In this document: piece by piece, positions 34,198-43,445 of the stretch
How positions within the stretch are numbered: position 1 is the first letter of the stretch
How the letters are laid out: each line of letters begins with the position of its first letter
Origin: Pseudanabaena sp.
Lineage (GTDB): Bacteria; Cyanobacteriota; Cyanobacteriia; Pseudanabaenales; Pseudanabaenaceae
Direction of reading: 5' to 3'
Assembly (NCBI GenBank): GCA_003249035.1
Contig: QBMK01000032.1
Location: 1 to 45,568 of the forward strand
Length of the DNA: 45,568 nt
The notes under the pieces: model-generated
What the model was told of the DNA's origin: nothing
Database searches by the model: none
What the model saw: the letters and a program-made list of their open reading frames with translations, nothing else
Translations under genes and position numbers: made by a program

Positions 34198-34938
34198 TTG
34201 CATCACAATCCTATCTCCATTGAGAATCTCAGTTATTGCTACCCTGATGGTATTCAGGCTTTGAAAGAGATTAACCTCCAGATCGGCGCAACAGAACGGG
34301 TGGCGCTCATTGGGGCAAACGGTTCCGGAAAGTCAACATTGCTTTTGCATCTTAATGGCATACTCATGCCACAGGTGGGCGAAATAGTGGTCGGTGAGAT
34401 GCAGGTCACATCCAGCAATTTTGCAGCAATTCGGAATTTTGTCGGGCTAGTGTTTCAAAACCCAGATGATCAATTATTTATGCCAACGGTTTGGGAAGAT
34501 GTTGCTTTTGGGTTAATGAATCAAGGACTACGAGGGGATAATTTGAAAACGAGAGTAGCAGAGGCTCTGGTGGCAGTAGGGCTAGATGTCGCAAAATTTC
34601 GAGAGAGGCTATCTCACAATCTTTCTGGTGGCGAAAAAAAACGTGTTGCGATCGCAGGAGTTCTAGCAATGCAGCCACAGGTCTTAGTATTTGATGAACC
34701 ATCCGCTCAGCTCGATCCGCGATCGCGTCGTCAATTAATCCAGCTTTTGCAAACTCTCCATGAAACTCAATTAATCGCTACCCACGATTTAGACTTAGCT
34801 CTAGAGTTATGTGATCGCACCGTCGTTCTTAGCGAAGGCAAAATCGTCTATGATGGCGAGACTAAACAGGTATTATGCGATCAGGAATTTTTACTGGCTC
34901 ATTCTCTAGAGTTGCCATTAAGTCAAAGCAAAATATAG
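34198..34938 (+). CDS. cbiO: ECF transporter ATPase CbiO
   Basis: 246 residues. Walker A GANGSGKST (39-47), Q-loop FQNPDDQLF, signature LSGGEKKRVAIAG, Walker B VLVFDEPSAQLDP and switch His THDLDLAL. The length is slightly short of the usual 250-280. The only start near the family's N-terminus is TTG, 10 bp after the cbiQ stop, so initiation probably depends on coupling to cbiQ translation. Confidence 0.92.
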   Translation: MHHNPISIENLSYCYPDGIQALKEINLQIGATERVALIGANGSGKSTLLLHLNGILMPQVGEIVVGEMQVTSSNFAAIRNFVGLVFQNPDDQLFMPTVWEDVAFGLMNQGLRGDNLKTRVAEALVAVGLDVAKFRERLSHNLSGGEKKRVAIAGVLAMQPQVLVFDEPSAQLDPRSRRQLIQLLQTLHETQLIATHDLDLALELCDRTVVLSEGKIVYDGETKQVLCDQEFLLAHSLELPLSQSKI

Positions 34939-34975
34939 TAAAGGATTGCACTTCTGATTTGTTTGAAATGGATTT

Positions 34976-35083
34976 CTAGTAGGCATCTTTAGGATGACTG
35001 ACACTAAGCAATATGACAATTAGCTCTCTGTCTTTAATTTCGAAGATAATGCGATAATCACCGACAAAAATTCTGAAATATTC
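34976..35083 (-). pseudogene. Remnant of a RelE/ParE-type toxin gene
   Basis: The minus strand reads EYFRIFVGDYRIIFEIKDRE and then LIVILLSVSHPKDAY before TAG. This is the C-terminal beta sheet of RelE toxins (R.RVGDYR..Y.I......V..V.HR...Y). Upstream, AAGAAGTTG would give the KKL that normally precedes it, but in another frame and with a stop, so the gene is broken. The rest of the gap to 35447 holds no other recognisable gene. Confidence 0.75.
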
Positions 35084-35447
35084 TCAACTTCTTGAATTGG
35101 CTTAGTTTGCGTGATGTTTGCAATTGTGAGGTCACGCCACTTCAACAACTTGCAACTTGCAACGCCGACTGTTGATTTTGCGGATCTGTCGTCATATTGT
35201 CTCGCCCAAGATTAAAAAGATCGCTTGATTAACAATAGCCTCGCGATCGACCATAGCCGCTAATTTATTGTTACCACTGATTTACCATCAAACTTTACTT
35301 TAGATCGACTTCTAGGAAATTCTGATACTTTCGCGATCGCAGCCTACAGGGAAGTGAAAACCGTAATATCACCATATTTTCTGTGAGCCTGAGTGCAGGG
35401 CATAATAAAATTATATTTTCATGTCAGCGCATTTACTTAAGTAACTA

Positions 35448-36185
35448 ATGACCCTACAAACAGACATTGACACCGCCGCCGCACAGCTCAAAGGCAAAAC
35501 CCCTCAAGAAGTACTCACATGGGCGCTCGGTAACTATGACAAGATCTCGCTAGCTTCAAGTTTTGGAGCCGAAGATGTCACCTTGATCGACATGATCGCC
35601 AAAATCAAGCCCGATGCCCATGTATTCACCCTCGATACAGGTCGGTTGAATGCCGAGACCTATGAAGTAATCGCCAAAGTACAACAAAAATATCCTCAAC
35701 TGCAATTGCGAATAATGTTCCCACAAGCCGAAGCAGTGGAACAGATGGTCAGCGATAAGGGCATTAATCTCTTCTATGACAGCGTCGAAAATCGCAAGCA
35801 ATGCTGCTTCATTCGCAAAGTCGAGCCGCTTGGTCGGGCTACTAAGGGTCTGGATGCTTGGATTACAGGGCTACGCCGCGATCAGACTGCTAACCGTTCC
35901 ACAATGGAAACCGTTGAACTAGATGGCGATCGCAATATTGCCAAGATTAATCCATTAATCGATTGGACAAACGAGCAAGTTTGGGAATACATTCACGCAA
36001 ATGAAGTACCCTATAATGCTCTCCACGATCAAAACTTCCCTAGTATTGGCTGTGCGCCATGTACGAGAGCCGTCGAAGCAGGAGAAGATCTCCGTGCTGG
36101 TCGTTGGTGGTGGGAGATGAGCAATCAAGAATGTGGATTGCATGTCACCAGTGACGGTCGATTGGTTCGTGCCAAGGGCGAATAA
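35448..36185 (+). CDS. cysH: Adenylylsulfate (APS) reductase
   Basis: 245 residues. SFGAEDVTLID is the nucleotide-binding loop. The two Cys pairs C119-C120 (KQCCFIRKVEPL) and C202/C205 (GCAPCTRA) ligate a [4Fe-4S] cluster, which marks APS over PAPS reductases. The C-terminal ECGLH supplies the catalytic C229. It reduces activated sulfate to sulfite in assimilation. A terminator follows directly. Confidence 0.93.
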   Translation: MTLQTDIDTAAAQLKGKTPQEVLTWALGNYDKISLASSFGAEDVTLIDMIAKIKPDAHVFTLDTGRLNAETYEVIAKVQQKYPQLQLRIMFPQAEAVEQMVSDKGINLFYDSVENRKQCCFIRKVEPLGRATKGLDAWITGLRRDQTANRSTMETVELDGDRNIAKINPLIDWTNEQVWEYIHANEVPYNALHDQNFPSIGCAPCTRAVEAGEDLRAGRWWWEMSNQECGLHVTSDGRLVRAKGE

Positions 36186-36218
36186 ATGATAAAGGCTCGC
36201 AAAGCGAGCCTTTATCAT
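36186..36218. terminator. Terminator of cysH
   Basis: ATGATAAAGGCTCGC and its exact complement around AAA form a 15-bp stem starting one base after the cysH stop. The right arm ends in TTTATCAT. Confidence 0.85.
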
Positions 36219-36249
36219 AGAAGCATTGTTCGCGAAAATTTTTAAAGTG

Positions 36250-37131
36250 ATGAATATGGCTAATGTAATGCAATATCGCGATTGGTACTTTCGAGGATGG
36301 CGATCGCGTTATGGATTTCGTCGATCGCAAAATGCTGATCGCACTAAGCCTCCAATTCTGTTAATTCACGGATTTGGTGCAGCGATCGATCATTGGCGCG
36401 GCAATATTCCCGCTTTAGCCGAAAATCACACGGTCTATGCGATCGACCTATTAGGATTTGGGAATTCCGAAAAACCACCAACGCGCTATTCGATCCATCT
36501 TTGGGTAGAGCAAGTTTTTCAGTTTTGGCAGAAGTTTATTAAAGTACCAATGGTGATTATTGGGAACTCAATTGGCTCTCTTGTCGCCGCGATCGCAGCT
36601 AGCCATCATCCCGAAATAGCTTCAGGCGTAGTAGTGATTAGCTTGCCTGATATCGCTGCTTTTAACGCCATGGTTCCTAAAGCATTGCAACCGATTGAGC
36701 GCACGGTTAAAGCGATTGTGTCCGCAGTTCTCGTTAAACCTTTATTCCATTTAATCCGTCAGCCCTTCACGATCCGCATAGTTCTCAAAGGTATTGTCTA
36801 TTGCGATCGCAGTCGCGTTGACAATGAACTCGTAGAAATCATTGCTGAACCCGCGCGCGATCGCCAAGCTGCTGAAGCTTTTCTTAGGCTTAATCGCAGT
36901 ATCAATCAACCCAACTATTCACCAAGTTTGACTGAAGCCCTTGAGCAATTACAAGCTCCATTATTGATCTTGTGGGGAAGTCGCGATCGCCTAATACCAC
37001 CATCAGAAGGTAAGCGATTAGTACAGTATGCGCCTAATGCCACTTTAATGTATTTGGAAGGAATGGGACATTGCGCCCATGATGAGAATCCTGAGCGCGT
37101 TAATCATGAAATTTTAACTTGGCTAGCTTAA
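36250..37131 (+). CDS. Alpha/beta-hydrolase
   Basis: About 293 residues from the ATG 36250 (another ATG at 36256). LLIHGFGAAIDHW is the oxyanion loop, IGNSIGSL the nucleophile elbow (Ser), WGSRDRLIP carries the acid, and MGHCAHDENPERVN the His. It is close in style to cyanobacterial and plant hydrolases annotated near chlorophyll metabolism, but the substrate cannot be read from the sequence. Confidence 0.88.
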   Translation: MNMANVMQYRDWYFRGWRSRYGFRRSQNADRTKPPILLIHGFGAAIDHWRGNIPALAENHTVYAIDLLGFGNSEKPPTRYSIHLWVEQVFQFWQKFIKVPMVIIGNSIGSLVAAIAASHHPEIASGVVVISLPDIAAFNAMVPKALQPIERTVKAIVSAVLVKPLFHLIRQPFTIRIVLKGIVYCDRSRVDNELVEIIAEPARDRQAAEAFLRLNRSINQPNYSPSLTEALEQLQAPLLILWGSRDRLIPPSEGKRLVQYAPNATLMYLEGMGHCAHDENPERVNHEILTWLA

Positions 37132-37227
37132 AATATATCAATTCAATACTTTCAGACTTGTTGATTCACTCAAAAGACAATTAGCAAAGAGATTCTCTCA
37201 CAAAGTATTAAGGAATGATAATCTAAT

Positions 37228-37278
37228 AAAACCCAAATTGGTTCGGCTGGCAAAGCCAGCCGAACCAATTTGGGTTTT
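37228..37278. terminator. Bidirectional terminator between hydrolase and purL
   Basis: AAAACCCAAATTGGTTCGG plus CTGG pairs exactly with its complement across CAAAG, a 23-bp stem with A- and T-runs at the ends. It serves the plus-strand hydrolase and minus-strand purL. Confidence 0.92.
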
Positions 37279-37324
37279 AGGAGAGGTAGTAGGCGACCTC
37301 TAACTCTCCTTAATTCAACAATTT

Positions 37325-39652
37325 CTACATAGTATGTCCCATGCGCTTAGGGATTGCATCGTTAAAGTTATTGGTGATTTGAGAAAGAGATAATGAGATC
37401 GCCTTCTCATCACCCACAGAGATCAGCAAATCACTAGCTGCACCCCTGACATTACCAATATGCTGCCAACTATCACCCAATTGACTGGTGAGATAAGCTT
37501 CCCATGTAGAGCGATCACCTTCTTGAACAGAAACCACAATTCGACTTGCACCTTCACCAAAAAGAAGTTGAGTTAGATGGCTACGATCTGGATTATTTAG
37601 TTGAATTTGAGCAGTAAGTTTACCAGAGATGCATGACTCAGCGATCGCTACAGCAAGTCCACCGTCCGAACAATCATGGGCGGATTGCACTAAACCTTGG
37701 CTAATCCCTTGACGACAAGCAAATTGAACTTTACGCTCTAGTTCAAAATCTACGGGTTGGGGGCGACCTGTGACTTCACCGATGACCGAGGCAAGATATT
37801 CGGAACCAGCTAGACTGGCGCGATCGCCACCTAGTAAATAAATTGCATCGCCAACAGCTTTCCATCCCTGACCAACTACCTTCGTGACATCTTCAACTAA
37901 GCCAACCATACCGATTACAGGTGTTGGATAGATAGGTTGAGAATTGCCTTCCGAGTCGATAGTTTCGTTGTAGAGCGAAACATTACCGCCAGTCACAGGA
38001 GTTGACAACTCGCGACAAGCATCAGCAATCCCACGACAAGCTTCGTGAAGCTGCCAATAACCGATCTCATTTTCAGGACTGCCAAAGTTCAAATTGTCGG
38101 TAACAGATAAAGGCTCAGAACCAACACAGGACAAGTTCCGCGCTGCTTCGGCAACGGCGAGTTTTGCACCTTCATAGGGGTCAAGATAGACATAACGAGC
38201 GTTACAATCAACGGTAGCGGCGACACCAACGAGAGAATCAATTTGCGCCGCATCTGTTCCCAATTCACCAACACCAAATCCTTGACTGCGTAAGCGAATC
38301 ACCGCCGCATCTGCTCCCCCTGGGAAGATGACAGTATTATTCTGAACTTGATGATCGTATTGGCGATAAACCCATGCTTTCGAGGCGATCGCGGGTGTAT
38401 CGAGTAATTTCAATAATGCGTCGTTTGGAGAAATAGAAGGAAAAGAGGCGATTGCAGCTTTCTCATCCCAAGCCCAAGCTTTCTTGGCATAGTCAGGTGT
38501 ATCGGCAAGTTGACGATGATAAATCGGCGTATTGTCCGCTAAAGATGTCGCAGGGATCTCCGCCGCAATCTCACCATGCCAGAGAATCCGCACAATTGGC
38601 TCTTCGAGGATTTCACCCGCAACAACTGCATGAAGCCCCCAACGCTCAAAAATATCAATTAGTTCCTGTTCTCTTCCTTTGTGCGCCACAAACAACATCC
38701 GTTCCTGTGACTCAGAGAGCAGATATTCATAGGGAGTCATTCCTGTTTCCCGCGCAGGTATCTTGTCCAAATCAAGAACGACACCCACACCGCCTTTTGC
38801 CGCCATTTCAGAAGTAGAACAGGTCAAACCCGCCGCGCCCATATCCTGTGCCGCCACGACAGCGCCAGTTTTAAAAGCTTCTAAACAGGCTTCCACTAAC
38901 GCTTTCTCAAGGAATGGATCGCCAACTTGAACCGCCGAACGACTTTGCTCTGATTTGTTAGAGATTTCGGCGCTGGCAAAACTCGCGCCCTTCATGCCAT
39001 CGCGCCCCGTGGTGGAGCCAACATAAATTACAGGATTACCAGTACCCGCAGCGCCCGACTTGACGATTTCCTTAGTTTCCATAATTCCGATCGCCATCGC
39101 ATTCACGAGGGGATTACGGTTATAGGCTTTATCGAAATACACTTCACCGCCAACGGTAGGCACGCCGATACAGTTACCATAACCTGCGATACCGTTGACA
39201 ATGCCATTAACGCGACTCCGCACCCAAGGGTCGGATAATTCCCCAAAGCGCAATGAATTCAAAATCGCAACAGGACGCGCCCCCATCGTAAAAATATCGC
39301 GCAAAATACCGCCTACCCCTGTCGCCGCACCCTGATATGGTTCCACTGCCGAAGGACGATTATGGCTTTCGATTTTAAAACTAATCGCAATATCATCAGT
39401 AATCTTGACCACACCTGCATTTTCCCCTGGTCCCACGAGAATGCGATCGCCTGTCGTGGGAAATTGCTTCAGAAGCGGGCGCGAATTTTTGTAACAGCAA
39501 TGCTCCGACCACATCACGCCAAACATCCCCAATTCGGCTTTGTTGGGTTCACGACCAAGGCGATCGCAAATCATTTGATATTCGTCTAGGGTCAACCCCT
39601 CGGACTTAATTTCGGCTGGGGAAAATTTGAGTGTTGTGGTATCTGCGGTCAT
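37325..39652 (-). CDS. purL: Phosphoribosylformylglycinamidine synthase subunit PurL
   Basis: 775 residues, the size of small PurL that works with separate PurS and Pur[19 protein letters not shown] carries the conserved active-site His, and [20 protein letters not shown] is the ATP and metal site. A second half repeats the fold ([21 protein letters not shown]). It catalyses the fourth step of purine synthesis. The MFS gene upstream on the same strand is 52 bp away. Confidence 0.96.
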   Translation of the reverse strand: MTADTTTLKFSPAEIKSEGLTLDEYQMICDRLGREPNKAELGMFGVMWSEHCCYKNSRPLLKQFPTTGDRILVGPGENAGVVKITDDIAISFKIESHNRPSAVEPYQGAATGVGGILRDIFTMGARPVAILNSLRFGELSDPWVRSRVNGIVNGIAGYGNCIGVPTVGGEVYFDKAYNRNPLVNAMAIGIMETKEIVKSGAAGTGNPVIYVGSTTGRDGMKGASFASAEISNKSEQSRSAVQVGDPFLEKALVEACLEAFKTGAVVAAQDMGAAGLTCSTSEMAAKGGVGVVLDLDKIPARETGMTPYEYLLSESQERMLFVAHKGREQELIDIFERWGLHAVVAGEILEEPIVRILWHGEIAAEIPATSLADNTPIYHRQLADTPDYAKKAWAWDEKAAIASFPSISPNDALLKLLDTPAIASKAWVYRQYDHQVQNNTVIFPGGADAAVIRLRSQGFGVGELGTDAAQIDSLVGVAATVDCNARYVYLDPYEGAKLAVAEAARNLSCVGSEPLSVTDNLNFGSPENEIGYWQLHEACRGIADACRELSTPVTGGNVSLYNETIDSEGNSQPIYPTPVIGMVGLVEDVTKVVGQGWKAVGDAIYLLGGDRASLAGSEYLASVIGEVTGRPQPVDFELERKVQFACRQGISQGLVQSAHDCSDGGLAVAIAESCISGKLTAQIQLNNPDRSHLTQLLFGEGASRIVVSVQEGDRSTWEAYLTSQLGDSWQHIGNVRGAASDLLISVGDEKAISLSLSQITNNFNDAIPKRMGHTM

Positions 39653-39704
39653 GGTTAACTTGAGACAAAATTTTGGCTATCAATCACGATCTTATCGCAT
39701 TCAA

Positions 39705-40925
39705 CTAAACTAAATTGACAAACTTCTTCAAGCAGATTGTGGAAATCGCTAGAGCGAATAAACTTAACAACGCTCCAAAGATGGGAGTGATTTCTCCTAG
39801 TGTTATGACCAATCCTGCAAAAAGTGCTGATGCAAGACCACTACCACCAAAAAATAAACCCGTACCAAACCCTGATTGATTACGTGCAACCATTGATAAT
39901 GCGAGAGGGATCGTATTTATTAAAACTAAACCTAGCGCAATTGAAGCGATCGCACCAATCAGCATTAAATAAATACCATTTTGGCTCAATACTGCGAGAG
40001 TAAGACATCCTGCGATCGCAGCTAATCCTAATCCCATACCATAAGGAACTTTTAGTCTTTTAAACCAAGGTTGCAAAATCAATGTTGTGAGTGACGCAAT
40101 CAACAGTAGCCCCGCTTGAAAATATTCAACGGCAATATAACCGATTGATTTAAACAAATTATGGGAAAGCACATGAAGCAGTATATTAATCTCTAAATTA
40201 GAACCGAATCCAACTAGAAAAGGTAGAGAGTATAACCACAGATGGCTTGGGTTAAATTTTGCAGGAATGGCTATAGGACTAGTTGGAGTAGCTATATGGC
40301 GAGGCATCGATTGCCATAGAAGAACAGAACCAACTAATAGAGCGATCGCTCCTAAAATAAAACTTGTCGAAGCACCAATCTGTTTGAGAATAAGGCTGAC
40401 TATAGGGCTCGTTGCACCAACAGCAGATAAAACAAAAGCCAAAATGGAACTAGCTTGAGGAAGACGATCGGTTGGCGCAAACTCTACTAGTAGAGCCATA
40501 GCTGGCCCACGAAAAATAATCATGGAGATAGTCCAAGTCGTCATCAGTAAGGGGACGATCCAGCGTATTCCCTCGGATATTTCGGTTTTGACTAGCCATG
40601 AAACGACCGTAAAAATTAGTCCCGCTAGAACAACTCCCACGACAATTTGTGGCAATCGACTACCAAATTTACCGAGCAAGCGATCGGAATACAAACCGAA
40701 AACTGGCTCAATGATGGCGCCGAGCAAACCCTGGATAATGCCCAGCCATATAGCCAAGTCGGCAAATCCCAGCCCTACCAAAATTCTCGGCTGATAAAAT
40801 CCGTAAGTAATCCAACTAAAGGTAATTGCTGCTAGCAATGCGGCTAACCCCCAGACCTGTCGCCAAAGAATTTTGGTCGGAGGATAAGGGAAAGAATTAA
40901 TTTGAGCGTTATTCACGATAGTCAA
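39705..40925 (-). CDS. Major facilitator superfamily transporter
   Basis: 406 residues with about 12 hydrophobic helices. The cytoplasmic loop between helices 2 and 3 reads GLYSDRLLGKFGSR, the MFS A-motif (G..SDR..R.GR). The layout is reminiscent of glycoside/sugar-type carriers (GPH/SLC45-like), but the substrate is unknown. It precedes purL on the same strand. Confidence 0.85.
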   Translation of the reverse strand: MTIVNNAQINSFPYPPTKILWRQVWGLAALLAAITFSWITYGFYQPRILVGLGFADLAIWLGIIQGLLGAIIEPVFGLYSDRLLGKFGSRLPQIVVGVVLAGLIFTVVSWLVKTEISEGIRWIVPLLMTTWTISMIIFRGPAMALLVEFAPTDRLPQASSILAFVLSAVGATSPIVSLILKQIGASTSFILGAIALLVGSVLLWQSMPRHIATPTSPIAIPAKFNPSHLWLYSLPFLVGFGSNLEINILLHVLSHNLFKSIGYIAVEYFQAGLLLIASLTTLILQPWFKRLKVPYGMGLGLAAIAGCLTLAVLSQNGIYLMLIGAIASIALGLVLINTIPLALSMVARNQSGFGTGLFFGGSGLASALFAGLVITLGEITPIFGALLSLFALAISTICLKKFVNLV

Positions 40926-40947
40926 GCTCGATCTTCAGAAAAGAAAG

Positions 40948-40967
40948 CAAGGGGCTTACGCCCCTTG
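40948..40967 (-). terminator. Terminator of the ferritin-like gene
   Basis: CAAGGGGC/GCCCCTTG around TTAC, followed on the minus strand by CTTTCTTTTC. It separates the ferritin-like gene from the MFS gene. Confidence 0.8.
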
Positions 40968-41052
40968 TAAATAGGTTTTGGATGTTGGGTTTTGTTCGCT
41001 GTAGCAATCGCATCGCAAAGCTTTGCAAAAAACTTACAAAATTTAGAATTTC

Positions 41053-41689
41053 TTATACCTTGATAATCCAAGCATCGCGAGTATCTTTGCTGACGAAGGC
41101 TGCGGGAACAACGTTGAGACTAACGCCTAGAGATTGGAAAGCAGCCCGAATTACTGTGGCATGAGCAGCCTCTGTAGAGCCAATGCTTGCACCTGCGGTA
41201 ATTAGATCGGCATTTTTGAACTTTGCAACCATAGGCGATCGCGGCATCAACTTCAAGGGCAAGAGCTAGTTTGGCAATATTCACGTCATTGTCCAAGTTG
41301 CCTTCTCCCTTTTCGATATAAGGAGTGACAGTTTTGAGATATTCTGTCTTAGCACCAACAGGCATCCCACCAAGCTTTTGCACTACGCTAGCCAGCAAGT
41401 CACGGTGCGCCTTGTGATCGGCTTGGTTTGCCAATGCGATCGCCAAAACAGCTTTACCCACTTTGCTATCGGTAAGTTTGCCTGCGGCAAAGCCATATGC
41501 CCAAATTGCTTGATGCTCGTAAAACAAGGCATTGTTAAGAACTTGGATATCATTGGCAGCATCACCTTTGGGCTTAGCCATAGCCGTAGGAACAATTGCA
41601 GCAGTGGCAACGCCCACGGCTCCAAACAATCCGGCTTTAATTAATTGACGGCGCGAAGCTGAACGAGAAGATGTTTCTGTTCTAGACAT
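41053..41689 (-). pseudogene. Tat-exported ferritin-like protein, frameshifted
   Basis: The first frame (41689 to 41120) has a twin-arginine signal (SRRQLIKAG, R13-R14, hydrophobic to AMA) and ferritin-like helices with LFYEHQAIWAYGF, NQADHKAHRDLL and LALEVDAAIAYG. At about 41231-41238, beside a HIP1 site, the frame slips. The fourth helix, VAKFKNADLITAGASIGSTE and AAHATVIRAA, and the C-terminus continue in the other frame to 41053. Removing one G at 'CTATGG' restores one protein of about 211 residues. It is either a recent mutation or a sequencing error. Divergent from the ECF sigma gene and perhaps controlled by it. Confidence 0.8.
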
Positions 41690-41834
41690 GGTTCTTTACC
41701 AGTTAAAATTTAGTAGTGACTGATCGGCGCAATCTCATCAATTTCTAATTAGTCTTTCCTACCAAGGATGCGACAAAACTATTTGAAGTTGATGATTACG
41801 CTGAGTTGTATAGGAATACGGAGAGGATCTAACA

Positions 41835-42437
41835 TTGGATTCATGCGATCGCAAATTTCTTGAAATAGATCGCGAAAGTAAGCTGAATGAAATTGCTCTC
41901 ATTAGCCGAATTGCGACACAAGACCAAACTGCTCTATCGCAGCTCTGCGATCGCTATGCCAGAGTGATTTATACGATTGCCTATAAAATCCTTAATTCTG
42001 CGGAGGAATCCGAAGAGATCGTTTTAGACGTATTTAATCAAGTGTGGAGAATCGCCAAAAATTACAATTTTCAAAAGGGGAGAGTTGATACATGGTTATT
42101 TATGATGACTCGCAGTCGTGCTTTAGATCGACTACGCACTTATACAAGATTCGATAAAGCTGTTGAGGCTTCTGAAGATGCACTAACTATGCGATCGCAT
42201 ACAGATAGTCCTGAAGAAGATGTATTGATGAAAGAACGAAGACTTTATGTAAAAGCATGCTTAGGTGAGCTTCCTGATGAACAAAGTCGGGTTATAGAAC
42301 TTGCATATTTTAAAGGGCTGAGCCATAGTGAAATTGCATCTCAAACTGGTATTTCACTTGGCACTGTCAAAACTCGCATTCGTCTTGGCTTAAAAAAATT
42401 ACGCGAAGCGATCGGTGATGAATGGTGCAGTTTTTAG
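41835..42437 (+). CDS. ECF-type sigma factor
   Basis: 200 residues. Region 2 has ALSQLCDRYARVIYTIAYK, EEIVLDVFNQVW (core binding) and GRVDTWLFMMTRSRALDRLR (-10 recognition). Region 4 has ELPDEQSRVIELAYFKGLSH and TGISLGTVKTRIRLGLKKLR (helix-turn-helix). No ATG fits the start. TTG at 41835, about 8 nt after GAGAGG, is the best choice. It is followed by a ChrR-like anti-sigma gene, like the RpoE-ChrR pair that answers singlet oxygen in purple bacteria. Confidence 0.9.
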   Translation: MDSCDRKFLEIDRESKLNEIALISRIATQDQTALSQLCDRYARVIYTIAYKILNSAEESEEIVLDVFNQVWRIAKNYNFQKGRVDTWLFMMTRSRALDRLRTYTRFDKAVEASEDALTMRSHTDSPEEDVLMKERRLYVKACLGELPDEQSRVIELAYFKGLSHSEIASQTGISLGTVKTRIRLGLKKLREAIGDEWCSF

Positions 42438-42580
42438 TTTACAGGAGCAATATATTCATACATCTGCCTTTAGTAACTAAACTTGTCAATAGACTAAGCA
42501 AACAAACTAACAATATAATCAAGGCTAGATAATCAAGAATCTTATAGTCACAATAAAAATATTACTAAAAAGACAATTGC

Positions 42581-43141
42581 ATGAGACAAGATGAAGTTGA
42601 AGTTAGCGAACTATTTGGGTTGACGGCTATTGAAGCGATCTGTGCTGACGATATGGAATATAGCAAAGAACTTGCTGCCAATTATCCAGAGTCAGAACTA
42701 GAATTGAGATCGCTGCGTAATGCCGCCGCCGCCATTGCCTACGCTACGACACCTTTAAAAATTCCTACTAATCTCAAACAAAGATTATTTAATCGTATTC
42801 AGCAGGATGCTGATGCTCCCAACTTCATAGCAAGGCGAGCGAACGAGCTTCAATGGGAATCTCACACTGTAAAAGGACTATTAATCGCAGTTTTAAATAC
42901 CGATCCTTTTAAAAGAGAAGTTTCATCATTGGTTCGCGCTGAGGTGACTGTTAAGTATCCTTTGCATCATCATGCATCGGGGGAAGAAATCTATATGTTG
43001 GAAGGGGAACTCATCGATAACAATGTTACTTATAAAGCCGGAGACTATCTCTATTCGGCGGCTGGATCGAATCATGCACCTATAGCTTTAGCTGGTTGTA
43101 AGTTCTTCGTGCGGACTTCTCTAGATGATACGTTTCTTTGA
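42581..43141 (+). CDS. ChrR-like cupin anti-sigma factor
   Basis: 186 residues. The N-terminal part (about 1-80) is helical and would hold the sigma factor. The C-terminal cupin has YPLHHHASGEEIYMLEGEL and SNHAP, metal-ligand motifs of cupins. This is the ChrR layout, but the His/Cys zinc site of the ChrR N-terminal domain is not evident, so release may rely on the cupin part alone. It lies 143 bp after the sigma gene. Confidence 0.82.
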   Translation: MRQDEVEVSELFGLTAIEAICADDMEYSKELAANYPESELELRSLRNAAAAIAYATTPLKIPTNLKQRLFNRIQQDADAPNFIARRANELQWESHTVKGLLIAVLNTDPFKREVSSLVRAEVTVKYPLHHHASGEEIYMLEGELIDNNVTYKAGDYLYSAAGSNHAPIALAGCKFFVRTSLDDTFL

Positions 43142-43158
43142 AAGAGCTACTTTGTGAA

Positions 43159-43207
43159 AAGCCTAAAAGCAAACCGCTCGCCGCGCGTGCGCTTTGCTTT
43201 TAGGCTT
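43159..43207 (+). terminator. Terminator of the anti-sigma gene
   Basis: AAGCCTAAAAGCAAA pairs with TTTGCTTTTAGGCTT across a 19-nt G+C-rich loop, 18 bp after the stop codon. A TGTTTGTTTCG tail follows. Confidence 0.8.
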
Positions 43208-43326
43208 GTTTGTTTCGTCAAGGCACTTACACGAATTCACAAAAGGTTAGTCACACTTTATATGAATTAAAAAACAAGCACAGAAAAGTTTTTATAGCTT
43301 GCGCCAAGTATGTGACAAGTGACTGT

Positions 43327-43371
43327 AATACAAATGCACAAAATGGCTAAGCCATTTTGTGCATTTGTATT
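43327..43371. repeat. Near-continuous 22-bp palindrome upstream of the MerR-type gene
   Basis: AATACAAATGCACAAAATGG plus CT is followed after a single A by its exact complement. The one-base centre makes it almost a perfect 45-bp palindrome. It lies 15 bp upstream of the MerR-type promoter and may be an extra terminator, a cruciform or a regulator site. Confidence 0.8.
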
Positions 43372-43385
43372 TCCCATCATTTTTC

Positions 43386-43416
43386 TTGACTCTCCTCTAA
43401 GGGGATACTGTGTAAT
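43386..43416 (+). promoter_or_regulatory. MerR-type promoter with 19-bp spacer
   Basis: TTGACT (43386-43391) and TGTAAT (43411-43416) are separated by exactly 19 bp. The spacer holds the imperfect dyad CTCCTCTAAGGGGA. Over-long 19-bp spacers with a dyad are the hallmark of MerR-controlled promoters, where the bound regulator untwists the DNA. The gene downstream is MerR-type, so this is likely autoregulation. Confidence 0.8.
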
Positions 43417-43445
43417 CACAATTAGAGGTTTATGAGGTCAACGAA

